A DNA stretch of 64,000 nt, taken from positions 9,589-73,588 of the forward strand of contig JAFTKI010000049.1 of the NCBI GenBank assembly GCA_017453335.1, given 5' to 3'. Positions 16,450-24,534 of the stretch are shown here, one piece after another. The translations under genes were made by a program, and so were the position numbers. The number at the start of each line of letters is the position of its first letter. Position 1 is the stretch's first letter. The notes under the pieces are model-generated. The model saw only the letters and a program-made list of their open reading frames with translations, did not search any database and was not told the origin of the DNA. Source of the DNA: Clostridia bacterium. Lineage in GTDB: Bacteria > Bacillota_A > Clostridia > Oscillospirales > CAG-272.

Positions 16450-16899
16450 ATGAACATGGATAAAAAGACCTACAAAAAGTTTGCCGATGCGCACGCGCCT
16501 CGCTCGCCAATGCTCAAAAACTGTGCTTTTGCCTTCTTGATCGGCGGTGCGATCTGCACGATCGGACAGCTTCTCCGCACATTGTATATGGATTTTTTTG
16601 CAATGTCGTTAGACGATGCCTCCACCCTGACCTCAGTCACTCTGATCTTCTGCGCCGTCCTTTTGACCGGCTTGGGATGGTTTGATAATATCGCCAAGAT
16701 AGCCGGTGCGGGAACGCTGGTGCCAATCACGGGCTTTGCCAATTCGGTGGTCTCTCCCGCAATCGATAGCCGAGCCGAGGGGCTGATCCTTGGCGTGGGC
16801 GCTAAAATTTTCACCATTTCGGGTCCTGTCCTTTTATACGGAACGCTGGCAGGCAGTATATACGGAGTGATCTACTATATTTGGACATTGTTTCAATAA
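16450..16899 (+). CDS. spoVAC: Stage V sporulation protein AC
   Basis: A 149-residue membrane protein with about four TM segments and the SpoVAC signatures NCAFAFLIGGAICTIGQ, PITGFANSVVSPAIDSRAEG and GVGAKIFTISGPVLLYG. SpoVAC helps import dipicolinic acid into the forespore and acts as a mechanosensitive release channel in germination. AAGGAG is 8 bp from the ATG at 16450. Its usual partners spoVAD and spoVAE are not next to it. No forespore-type promoter could be assigned with confidence. Confidence 0.92.
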   Translation: MNMDKKTYKKFADAHAPRSPMLKNCAFAFLIGGAICTIGQLLRTLYMDFFAMSLDDASTLTSVTLIFCAVLLTGLGWFDNIAKIAGAGTLVPITGFANSVVSPAIDSRAEGLILGVGAKIFTISGPVLLYGTLAGSIYGVIYYIWTLFQ

Positions 16900-16945
16900 A
16901 AAGGTTCTTTATTTGTTAAAATACTGTTAATCTTTGTGTTTTTTA

Positions 16946-16974
16946 TAGACAAAAGAAGGATGGCGTGATATAAT
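16946..16974 (+). promoter_or_regulatory. Promoter of the cpsB-wzz-cpsD trio
   Basis: TAGACA at 16946-16951 and TATAAT at 16969-16974 are spaced by 17 bp, about 60 bp before the first gene. Confidence 0.75.
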
Positions 16975-17034
16975 AAGGAGTAACGAAATGTAGGATTTTG
17001 TCTGATCGTGCATTGACTTGAATGGAGGAGAAGA

Positions 17035-17766
17035 ATGCTTCGCTTTTTTGATCTGCACAGCCATATATTATGTGGTGTTGATGACGGCGCAAAAACTGCC
17101 GAGGATATGTTCTCCATGCTTGAAATGGCTTATGAGGACGGCGTTCGCGCACTCTGCCTGACGCCGCACTATTCTCCTTATCATTTCGGAGACACCGCCG
17201 AGAAAAGTCTGCAATCGTTTGAAATTCTGCAGGAATATGTTGCAAAGCACCACCCCGATATGAAGCTTTATCTTGGGCATGAGCTTGGCTACTACCACAA
17301 TTGTCTGGACGCTTTGGATAGTGGCTCGTGCCGCTGTATCAACAACAGCCGATATGTGTTGGTGGATTTTCCCGCTAACGTGGATTTTTATGAATTGAGC
17401 AATGCCATGGATCGCTTGCAACGCGCAGGGTATCTCGTGATTTTGGCACATACCGAGCGCTATGAGTGCTTGTATAAGGAGCGCCGATGGATCGAGGATT
17501 TTGTAGAGGGTGGCGGAATCGTGCAGTTGAACGCATCTTCCTGTTGCGGTGCTTGGGGAAAAGCTGCCGAGCGACAGTGGAAAAAGCTGTTGCGGCGCGG
17601 ACTTGCACATATTATTTCTTCCGATGCCCATAATCTGACAAAGCGGCCCCCGAAAATGTCGGTATGCCTGCCGTTTTTGCAAAAGCATCTTGACGATGCA
17701 ACTATTGAGGCCTTGGTTTGGGGAAACGCTTGCCGCGTTGTGGAAGACAGGTTGATTGAATTCTGA
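17035..17766 (+). CDS. CpsB/CapC-type PHP-domain protein-tyrosine phosphatase
   Basis: A 243-residue metal-dependent phosphatase of the PHP superfamily. The metal ligands are in FDLHSHILCGVDDGA, LTPHYSP, GHELGYY, LAHTERY and ISSDAHN. It would remove phosphates from the tyrosine cluster of the CpsD-like kinase encoded two genes downstream. Its good GGAGGAG site and position as first gene of a three-gene unit fit the known module for capsule/exopolysaccharide control. Confidence 0.92.
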   Translation: MLRFFDLHSHILCGVDDGAKTAEDMFSMLEMAYEDGVRALCLTPHYSPYHFGDTAEKSLQSFEILQEYVAKHHPDMKLYLGHELGYYHNCLDALDSGSCRCINNSRYVLVDFPANVDFYELSNAMDRLQRAGYLVILAHTERYECLYKERRWIEDFVEGGGIVQLNASSCCGAWGKAAERQWKKLLRRGLAHIISSDAHNLTKRPPKMSVCLPFLQKHLDDATIEALVWGNACRVVEDRLIEF

Positions 17767-17798
17767 TTCCTTATCGATTGTAAAGAAAGGATGTACTT

Positions 17799-18572
17799 AT
17801 GGAAAACGAAGTAAAACAAAACTCTCTTAATTTTGGTGAGCTGCTTGATATTTTGAAAAAATGCTGGTGGCTGATGCTGATCGTTTGCTTGATCGGATCT
17901 ACGTCGATGTACGTGTATAGCAACGTGACCTACAAAGAGGAATACACGGCTTCCGTCTCGATCTGGGCGATGAAAAACATCGGAACCGAGAGCTCGGTGC
18001 AGACTACCGACCTGTCGATGGCAAACTATCTGGTAAACGACTATAAGCTCCAGCTGGTGAGTGATGCGGTGATTTCACGTGTGAAGCAGGCGGATCCTCC
18101 CGCTTACGGCGATCTGTCGGTCTCGCAATTGCGCGCAATGGTAACTGTATCGCATGAAGAGGATACCCGAATTCTGAAGCTTTCGGCAAGAGCAGGTACA
18201 AGAGAAGAAGCAAAAAAATTGGCTGATACATGGGGTTACACCTTCCAGACTTATATCAACGAGGATAAATTCGGCGAGCAGATGGTCAGCTTTGATGAAG
18301 CGCTGACGCCTACTGCTCCCTCTAACTCGGTTTCCATCACTAAGGTCCTGTTGGTCGGAATCCTCGGTGCGGTGCTGGTATACGGTATCTTTTTCCTCCG
18401 ATTCGCTTTGGATGATAAGATCTATTCTGCCGAAGATGTGGAAAAATACTTGGATCTGACCGTTCTGGGCGCGATTCCGAACAAAAATTCGGTCGGTCCC
18501 AAGAAGGACAGCAACTACCGTTATCATAAGGGCCGCGGATATTATAAGAAACACCATCAAACAGAAAGATAA
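17799..18572 (+). CDS. Wzz/CapA-type chain-length and kinase-activator protein
   Basis: A 257-residue membrane protein. A Wzz domain follows an N-terminal TM (WWLMLIVCLIGSTSMYVYSNV, ~residues 23-43), and a second TM lies at ~180-200 (VLLVGILGAVLVYGIFFLRF) followed by a short basic cytosolic tail. In this family the cytosolic tail activates the separate tyrosine kinase (CapA/CapB, YveK/YveL pairs). It sits between the phosphatase and kinase genes. Confidence 0.9.
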   Translation: MENEVKQNSLNFGELLDILKKCWWLMLIVCLIGSTSMYVYSNVTYKEEYTASVSIWAMKNIGTESSVQTTDLSMANYLVNDYKLQLVSDAVISRVKQADPPAYGDLSVSQLRAMVTVSHEEDTRILKLSARAGTREEAKKLADTWGYTFQTYINEDKFGEQMVSFDEALTPTAPSNSVSITKVLLVGILGAVLVYGIFFLRFALDDKIYSAEDVEKYLDLTVLGAIPNKNSVGPKKDSNYRYHKGRGYYKKHHQTER

Positions 18573-18581
18573 GGAGGGCGT

Positions 18582-19373
18582 ATGCGTACTATTGAGCTGA
18601 TTCTTGAAGAAGATCAAAACTATTTCATGCACGAAGCGTTTAATACGCTGCGTACCAATATTCTGTTTTCGGGAAAGAAAACCAAGGTTATTATCGTAAC
18701 CAGCTGCATCGGACACGAGGGTAAGACCACGGTTTCCTTCGACCTCTCGAATAGCTTGACCGAAGTAAACAAAAAGGTTCTGTTGGTGGATGCCGATTTG
18801 AGAAAATCGGTTATGGTCAGCAGATATACTAAGGACCGCGGTATTATGGGACTTTCCCAGTGGCTGTCGGGACAGGCAGAGCTTGATCAGGTGATCAATA
18901 AAACACAAAATCCCAATTTTGATATTGTGTTTGCAGGACCCTATCCCCCCAACCCTACTGCTTTGGCAGGAAGCCCCGCATTCAAGGAGCTTTTGGACTA
19001 TGCACGCGATATTTACGACTATGTAATCGTTGACGCACCGCCTCTTGGATTGGTAATCGATGCGGCTGTTATGGCAAATTTCTGTGACGGCGCGGTATTT
19101 GTAATCAATGCGGGCAGCACCAAGCGCAGTGTTGCGCAAAACGTAAAGGATCAGCTTCAAAAGAGCGGATGCAAGATTTTAGGCGTGATCCTCAACAATG
19201 TAAACCGCAAGGATACCAAGGGCTCGTATTACTACTACGGAGTGGAGAACTCCGAGGATTACTACGAAAAGAAGGCATCCGAGGCGCAATACCATTCTTC
19301 TTCCAAGGAGAACAAAAAAAAGGCTGATTCTGCGGTAGCGGATGGGAAGAAAGCTCCTCCAAGCGCGAAGTAA
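18582..19373 (+). CDS. CpsD/CapB-type tyrosine kinase
   Basis: A 263-residue cytoplasmic BY-kinase. Walker A is GHEGKTTVS, Walker A' is VLLVDADLRK and Walker B-like is YVIVDAPPLG. The C-terminus carries a tyrosine cluster (GSYYYYGVENSEDYYEKK, then another Tyr), the autophosphorylation site of this family. It starts 10 bp after the Wzz-like gene. The usual glycosyltransferase and polymerase genes do not follow. Confidence 0.93.
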   Translation: MRTIELILEEDQNYFMHEAFNTLRTNILFSGKKTKVIIVTSCIGHEGKTTVSFDLSNSLTEVNKKVLLVDADLRKSVMVSRYTKDRGIMGLSQWLSGQAELDQVINKTQNPNFDIVFAGPYPPNPTALAGSPAFKELLDYARDIYDYVIVDAPPLGLVIDAAVMANFCDGAVFVINAGSTKRSVAQNVKDQLQKSGCKILGVILNNVNRKDTKGSYYYYGVENSEDYYEKKASEAQYHSSSKENKKKADSAVADGKKAPPSAK

Positions 19374-19396
19374 TCATATAAGAATCTATCAAACAG

Positions 19397-19433
19397 AAAG
19401 CTTTTACAGGTCTGTGCCGCGTAAGAGCTTTTT
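19397..19433 (+). terminator. Terminator after cpsD-like gene
   Basis: A 12-bp stem (AAAGCTTTTAC with GTAAGAGCTTT, one wobble) is followed by T-rich sequence. Confidence 0.75.
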
Positions 19434-19472
19434 GTTATTTGATCAAAAAATAAAGAAAATTGAGGGAGAGTA

Positions 19473-19501
19473 TTGACAAAATCTCATTTTTGTGATATAA
19501 T
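19473..19501 (+). promoter_or_regulatory. Promoter of the Trp T-box/trpB unit
   Basis: TTGACA at 19473-19478, 17-bp spacer, TATAAT at 19496-19501: a perfect consensus. Confidence 0.92.
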
Positions 19502-19510
19502 ATCCGAAAC

Positions 19511-19773
19511 CGATGAGGAAGAGTAAGTACGCGCAGTCTCTTTTCCCACAGCGAGCTGTCGAGGGTGTAAGGACAGCGGAGAATGCGGCGCGGAATGGGC
19601 TTCCGAGGGCGAACAGAAACGGGCAATGGCTTGGAGTATGGGAGACGAAGGGGACACTTCGTAAACAACGTCAGCATATCAAGGGTATGCAAAAAGAGGG
19701 CGCAAGATGCGCCAAGCCGGGTGGCACCGCAGGATGATTGTCCTGTCCCAGCATAAACTGGGACAGGTTTTTG
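19511..19773 (+). promoter_or_regulatory. T-box riboswitch with tryptophan (UGG) specifier
   Basis: Stem I closes by GGAAG/CTTCC (3' arm near 19600). Its internal loop has AGTA on the 5' side and GAATGGG on the 3' side, placing TGG (19596-19598) as specifier codon for Trp. The antiterminator bulge GGGTGGCACCGC is at 19719-19730. The terminator stem CCTGTCCCA (19742-19750)/TGGGACAGG (19759-19767) ends in a T run. Uncharged tRNA-Trp would allow readthrough into trpB. Confidence 0.9.
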
Positions 19774-19805
19774 TTTTCTGTCCCAAAGCTGAAAGGAGAA
19801 GTCCC

Positions 19806-21176
19806 ATGAAAAACGAAAAAATTCCGTACAAAATTTATTTGCAGGAGTCCGAGCTTCCCAAGGCTTGGTACAATCTGCGCGCCGATATGAAGAACAAGCC
19901 GGCGCCCCTGTTGGATCCTGTAACACACGAGAAAATGACAGCAAAGGATCTGGAAGGCGTATTTTGCCAAGAGCTGATCCGTCAGGAATTGGACGAGAAC
20001 ACCGCTTATTTCCCAATTCCCGAGGATATTCTGAATTTCTATAAAATGTACCGTCCCGCGCCGTTGGTTCGTGCCTACTGCCTGGAGGAAAAGCTGCAAA
20101 CCCCTGCAAAGATCTATTACAAATTTGAGGGTAACAACACCAGCGGAAGCCACAAGCTCAATTCGGCGATCGCACAGGCGTATTACGCAAAGCAGCAGGG
20201 ACTCAAGGGCGTGACCACCGAGACGGGAGCAGGCCAGTGGGGAACCGCTTTGTCGATGGCTTGCGCTTACTTTGATTTGGACTGCAAGGTTTATATGGTA
20301 AAGGTTTCTTACGAGCAAAAGCCCTTCCGCCGCGAGGTGATGAGAACCTACGGCGCATCGGTAACGCCTTCGCCTTCGATGGAGACCGAGGTAGGACGTA
20401 AGATTCTGGAAGCACATCCGGGAACCGGCGGAAGCTTGGGCTGCGCTATTTCCGAGGCTGTGGAAAAGGCAAGCACCACCGAGGGATATCGCTATGTGTT
20501 GGGAAGCGTGCTCAATCAGGTTATGCTGCATCAATCGATCATTGGTCTGGAGACCAAGGCGGCAATGGATAAATACGGTATCAAGCCCGATGTTATCATC
20601 GGATGCGCAGGCGGCGGATCGAACCTTGGCGGCTTGATCGCACCGTTTATGGGCGAAAAGGTACGCGGAGAGGCAGACTACCGTTTCATCGCCGTTGAGC
20701 CTTCCTCTTGCCCCAGCTTTACGCGCGGTCAGTATGTATATGACTACTGCGATACGGGTATGATCTGTCCTCTGGCAAAGATGTACACTCTGGGAAGCAA
20801 TTTCATTCCCGCTCCCAGCCATTCGGGCGGATTGCGCTACCACGGTATGAACTCCACGCTGTCGCAGCTTTATGATGACGGTTTGATGGAGGCGGTTTCG
20901 GTCAAGCAGACCGAGGTCTTTGCAGCCGCTGAGGAGTTTGCGCGCGTAGAAGGTATTTTGCCTGCTCCCGAAAGCTCTCACGCAATCAAGGTTGCGATCG
21001 ACGAGGCGCTGAAATGCAAGGAAACGGGCGAAGAAAAGACCATTCTGTTCGGTCTGACGGGTACGGGATACTTTGATATGATGTCTTACGAGAAGTTCCA
21101 CGACGGAAAGATGACCGACTACATTCCCACCGACGCAGAGCTTGCCGCAGGGCTTGAAAAGCTGCCGAAGCTTTAA
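19806..21176 (+). CDS. trpB: TrpB2-type tryptophan synthase beta chain, stand-alone
   Basis: A 456-residue PLP enzyme of the long TrpB2 type. The PLP lysine is in NNTSGSHKLNSA, the phosphate loop is GCAGGGSNLGG, and GAGQWGTALSMA lies near the indole tunnel. It condenses indole or indole-like substrate with serine to Trp. No trpA or other trp gene is adjacent, so it may act on free indole. I chose ATG 19806, which has AAGGAGAA upstream; an in-frame ATG at 19707 lies inside the T-box. Regulation by the Trp T-box supports a role in Trp supply. Confidence 0.93.
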   Translation: MKNEKIPYKIYLQESELPKAWYNLRADMKNKPAPLLDPVTHEKMTAKDLEGVFCQELIRQELDENTAYFPIPEDILNFYKMYRPAPLVRAYCLEEKLQTPAKIYYKFEGNNTSGSHKLNSAIAQAYYAKQQGLKGVTTETGAGQWGTALSMACAYFDLDCKVYMVKVSYEQKPFRREVMRTYGASVTPSPSMETEVGRKILEAHPGTGGSLGCAISEAVEKASTTEGYRYVLGSVLNQVMLHQSIIGLETKAAMDKYGIKPDVIIGCAGGGSNLGGLIAPFMGEKVRGEADYRFIAVEPSSCPSFTRGQYVYDYCDTGMICPLAKMYTLGSNFIPAPSHSGGLRYHGMNSTLSQLYDDGLMEAVSVKQTEVFAAAEEFARVEGILPAPESSHAIKVAIDEALKCKETGEEKTILFGLTGTGYFDMMSYEKFHDGKMTDYIPTDAELAAGLEKLPKL

Positions 21177-21199
21177 TAGCTTTAATAGATGAATACAAC

Positions 21200-21234
21200 A
21201 ACACATCCCCATCGGATTCCGATGGGGATGTGTT
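21200..21234 (+). terminator. Terminator after trpB (first copy of a duplicated hairpin)
   Basis: An almost uninterrupted palindrome with core CACATCCCCATCGG/CCGATGGGGATGTG sits about 25 bp after the trpB stop. The same core recurs at 21477-21516. Confidence 0.75.
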
Positions 21235-21276
21235 ATTGTTCAGACTGTAGACAAACTGCCGGGTTTCGTCAGGTTT

Positions 21277-21421
21277 TCCAAAGTTTTGATCAAACTTTTT
21301 CAAAAGTTTGCGAGGTGGAGGGCGCGGAGCCCTCCTCGCCCTCCGCAGAGGGCGAAATAAGCCTCGGCATTTCTCTTTTGCAAGCTTTTCTCTTTGTGCC
21401 TTTGGTGTCAAAGAGAAAAGC
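21277..21421. repeat. Intergenic palindromic repeat block between two identical hairpins
   Basis: No gene is seen in 21177-21529. The block contains inverted repeats AAGTTTTGATCAAACTTT, GAGGGCGC...GCCCTC and CCTCGCCCTC/GAGGGCG, then a 13-bp stem (21384-21396 with 21409-21421, CTTTTCTCTTTG type). It resembles the mobile palindromic intergenic elements common in gut Clostridia; family assignment is from memory. Confidence 0.55.
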
Positions 21422-21476
21422 GACTAAAGAATTTGTGCAACTCAAAAAATGAACACCTCCGTCTGGAACCTGTATA

Positions 21477-21516
21477 AAAGCACATCCCCATCGGATTCCG
21501 ATGGGGATGTGCTTTT
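21477..21516 (-). terminator. Terminator of the VWA lipoprotein gene (second hairpin copy)
   Basis: A perfect 19-bp stem (AAAAGCACATCCCCATCGG and complement) with a 3-base loop and A/T ends, just beyond the minus-strand stop at 21530. Confidence 0.85.
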
Positions 21517-21529
21517 GTTTATAGGTGTT

Positions 21530-24286
21530 TTATGCAATGTTTGCATTAAGAGGGAAGCGATCGTTTTTATCGTTTACACCGTCTCCGTCCGAATCGGGAT
21601 TCGAGGGATCGGAGAATACCTTACCGATCACCGACATCTTGGTTCCGTCAATGCTGATGATGACAACGGTTCGGATCTCCTCGCCGTCAAGCAGACCGTC
21701 ATCATCGGTATCGGGATCGCTCTTGTTTGCGGTGTAGGTAATACCGCTGAAGATTACCATGTTATCCTCATAATAGTCAAGCAGACCGTCACCGTCGGTA
21801 TCGGTGGTCAGATCGATCTTCTCCCCGATATCGTCAAAGATGTTTGCAAGCCCTGAGGTATTCGAGGACAGATAGAACTTACCGCCGGTTCTTTCGGAAA
21901 CAGGCTTCAAATAGGTTTCGAACGCCGAGAAGGAGTAGGTTCCAAGACCAACGGTGTATACCGAAATTCCCTTGTTTTGGATTGCTGTAATCGCACTGCC
22001 CATATATCCTTCATCGCTGGGAAGACCGTCAGACAGAACGATCATCACTCTGAATACCGAATCTCCCTCGGTAGGCGTGCTGTACAGGCTCAGCGCATCC
22101 TTCATTGCGGTGAACATATAGGTCGAGCCTTTGGATTTGAAATAGTTGGTAGTAAGATAACTCTTAGCGCGAGTTTTATCAGTGATAAGATTGGAGGTCA
22201 GTTTTGTTGTATTGTTTGCAAACTGAACTACACCGATCTTACTGCCTTCGGGAAGCTGATCGACCAAGTCGCGCGAAACCGAAAGACGAATGTTGTTGGG
22301 GTCATTATTTGCGCCAATCGGACCCATACTTCCCGAGTCATCGATTACGAATACGATCTCAACCTGGTTGTATTTGGTGGTGTTGTCAAGTCCCCAAACG
22401 TCTACCCAAGTAAGCTGCTTTTCGAATACGTATCTGTCAAGCAGAACGAAGGTGGAAAATTCGGAAACATCGGTGGTTGCTTTGTTACCGATGATCGTGG
22501 TAGCAAGGGGTGTCATTTTACCCTTTACGGGATCGTAAGAGTAGATCGTGGGAAGCGAGTTCGAGTTCAATTTCGATTGATCGAATTGGAATCCAACAGT
22601 TGCGGAATCAAAGGATCCTTCTACCTCATAACGGTAGGCATCTCCCATGTATCCAAGGGTATTCTTATTGAAGAAGTCATCGCGTTCTACCACCAGCGTA
22701 TTCATCTGATCGCCGCTGAGCTCTACTTCAATCGTAGGTGTTACCGTGTCGGGCTCTTCGCCGTTATCCACAACGGGAGGTGTGCTGACACCAAAGGAGG
22801 TGTTGGGAGCCAGGGGGTCAAAGCCCATCAGAATTTCCTTGCCGTCATTTGCGCCGTCGTTATCGGTATCGGGATCAAAGGGATCGGTACCGTGATTGAA
22901 TTCTTCTTGGTTGCTCAGACCATCCTGATCCGAATCTTCGTCCGGACCTTCCGTTTGGAAGTCGTAAATAATGATATTTGCAATTACATAATAGAAATTT
23001 CCGTTCACATCAACGAATTCTTTGTCGTAGATGATACGAACACCATGTGTATCATAATCGAAGATCTCATTGTCGATGATCAGGATTGCCGAATATCCGC
23101 ATGATTCACATTTTCCGTTTACCATAGTGTGACCGGTTGCAGGGATCAAAACGAAGGTGTTGTAATCGCATTTCTCGCAGATCTCGTAGTCTTCCCAGCC
23201 CTCGGATTCACAGGTAACAGTCTTGCCGGGGAGCGTTACGATATCGTGACCTGTAGCACCGATCCAAACGATCGTGGAGTAAGTACACTTACTGCAGGCC
23301 TGGTAAGCATTCCAACCGCTCTCGGTACAGGTAGGTGCTGTTGCGGGATAGGACGAGATATCGTGTCCCGTTGCAAAAATTTCCACAAAGGTGGTATAAT
23401 CACAGTTTTCACAGGTCAGGTACGCATCCCAACCATTTTCCGTACAGGTAACAGCCTTTGCTGCATGGGAAACTGTTGCGTGTCCCGTTGCCTCAATCAC
23501 GGTAAGCGTGGAGTGATCACACTTCTTGCAGGTTTGGTAAGCGTTCCAGCCGTCCTCGGTGCAGGTGGGAGCCTTGGCTTCGTGCGCTTCAAGGTCGTGT
23601 CCCGTTGCATCAAGCATGGTAAAGGTGGAATAATCACAATTTTTGCAGGTTTCGTAAGCATTCCAGCCGCCCAGAATACAGGTGGGAGCCTTTGCCTCAT
23701 GCTGTACGATCTGATGTCCGGGGGCCTTGATCAAGACCAGCGTGGAAAGATCGCACTTTTCGCAGGCTTCGTAAGAGTTCCAACCGTCCTCGGTGCAGGT
23801 GGGAGCCTTGGCTTCATGCGACACCATCTTGTGTCCCGTTGCCTCAATCACGGTAAGCGTGGTGTAATCACACTTTTCGCAGGCCTCGTACGCATCCCAG
23901 CCGTCCTCGGTGCAGGTGGGAGCCTTGGCTTCGTGTGTCACGGTTTTATGTCCCGTTGCTTCGATCTCGGTAAACGTGGTGTAATCACACTTCTCACAGG
24001 TTTCATAAGCATTCCAACCGCCCTCGGTGCAGGTGGGAGCCTTTGCATCGTGTGCTACGGTTTTGTGTCCCGTTGCCTCGATTACGGTGAGCGTGGTGTA
24101 ATCACAGCCCTCGCAGGTTTCATACGCCTCCCAGCCTTCCTCGGCACAGGTAGCTGCTTTTGCCTCGTGAGAAACGAGCGTGTGGGTATGTGTCGGTGCT
24201 GTTGGTTCTTCATCGCATGCCAAAAAGCCACAGGCTACGATGCAAAGAACGCAAACAAGCAACAACATCTTCAATACGGTTTTCAT
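21530..24286 (-). CDS. Large lipoprotein: nine Cys-rich repeats, Ca2+ repeats, VWA domain
   Basis: A 918-residue surface lipoprotein. The signal peptide ends in a lipobox (CGFLAC, then DEE). Nine repeats of ~39 residues follow (pattern GHxxVxHEAKAPTCTEDGWNAY, then TCxxCDYTTFxxIxAT), each with three Cys, plus one partial unit. Next come thrombospondin-type-3-like Ca2+ repeats (DSDQDGLSNQEE; DPDTDNDGANDGKE), then a VWA domain with MIDAS motif DDSGSMG, and more Ca2+ repeats at the C-terminus. Probably an adhesin or matrix protein. The ATG at 24286 has AAGGAA upstream. A ligand cannot be inferred. Confidence 0.88.
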   Translation of the reverse strand: MKTVLKMLLLVCVLCIVACGFLACDEEPTAPTHTHTLVSHEAKAATCAEEGWEAYETCEGCDYTTLTVIEATGHKTVAHDAKAPTCTEGGWNAYETCEKCDYTTFTEIEATGHKTVTHEAKAPTCTEDGWDAYEACEKCDYTTLTVIEATGHKMVSHEAKAPTCTEDGWNSYEACEKCDLSTLVLIKAPGHQIVQHEAKAPTCILGGWNAYETCKNCDYSTFTMLDATGHDLEAHEAKAPTCTEDGWNAYQTCKKCDHSTLTVIEATGHATVSHAAKAVTCTENGWDAYLTCENCDYTTFVEIFATGHDISSYPATAPTCTESGWNAYQACSKCTYSTIVWIGATGHDIVTLPGKTVTCESEGWEDYEICEKCDYNTFVLIPATGHTMVNGKCESCGYSAILIIDNEIFDYDTHGVRIIYDKEFVDVNGNFYYVIANIIIYDFQTEGPDEDSDQDGLSNQEEFNHGTDPFDPDTDNDGANDGKEILMGFDPLAPNTSFGVSTPPVVDNGEEPDTVTPTIEVELSGDQMNTLVVERDDFFNKNTLGYMGDAYRYEVEGSFDSATVGFQFDQSKLNSNSLPTIYSYDPVKGKMTPLATTIIGNKATTDVSEFSTFVLLDRYVFEKQLTWVDVWGLDNTTKYNQVEIVFVIDDSGSMGPIGANNDPNNIRLSVSRDLVDQLPEGSKIGVVQFANNTTKLTSNLITDKTRAKSYLTTNYFKSKGSTYMFTAMKDALSLYSTPTEGDSVFRVMIVLSDGLPSDEGYMGSAITAIQNKGISVYTVGLGTYSFSAFETYLKPVSERTGGKFYLSSNTSGLANIFDDIGEKIDLTTDTDGDGLLDYYEDNMVIFSGITYTANKSDPDTDDDGLLDGEEIRTVVIISIDGTKMSVIGKVFSDPSNPDSDGDGVNDKNDRFPLNANIA
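23115..24190 (-). repeat. 117-bp tandem repeats encoding the Cys-rich units
   Basis: Nine in-frame 117-bp units encode the 39-residue repeats; protein identity between units is high (TCTEDGWNAY core) with third-position differences, so they are not a very recent expansion. Confidence 0.85.
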
Positions 24287-24363
24287 TGCGTTTCTTCCTT
24301 TCTGGGTATCGTCTGCAATGGGCGTCGCACAGGAGCCTATTTTTTCAGAATATACCAATGTTT

Positions 24364-24392
24364 ATTATAGCACTTACCGAGTCGGTTGTCAA
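24364..24392 (-). promoter_or_regulatory. Promoter of the VWA lipoprotein gene
   Basis: Minus-strand TTGACA (24392-24387), 17-bp spacer, TATAAT (24369-24364). Confidence 0.88.
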
Positions 24393-24397
24393 TAATT

Positions 24398-24446
24398 GTG
24401 AATAATTTTTATAACTTTTCGTGTGAATAATTTTTATAACTTTTCG
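24398..24446. repeat. 25-bp tandem duplication
   Basis: GTGAATAATTTTTATAACTT followed by TTCG occurs twice at a 25-bp period (24398 and 24423) just upstream of the VWA gene promoter. Confidence 0.8.
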
Positions 24447-24482
24447 CTTAGCTTTTCGGGTAGTGGGTTTGTTTCGCAATCA

Positions 24483-24530
24483 AAAAAGGATCACGCCAAG
24501 GCAAAAAGCTAAGACGTGATCCTTTTTTGA
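24483..24530 (-). terminator. Terminator of the sialidase-fold/nanA operon
   Basis: A 14-bp stem AAAAAAGGATCACG/CGTGATCCTTTTTT immediately beyond the minus-strand stop at 24535. Confidence 0.85.
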
Positions 24531-24534
24531 TGAA

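Noticed and set aside
16975..16993. AAGGAG followed by ATG-TAG (a start-stop mini-ORF) ahead of cpsB
   Set aside because: The predicted transcription start (~16981) falls at or inside the AAGGAG, so it would not be a working ribosome site.
23115..24190. CRISPR-like array in the regular 117-bp repeats
   Set aside because: The units are in-frame coding repeats of a lipoprotein with no spacers; no CRISPR array or cas gene is visible in the window.
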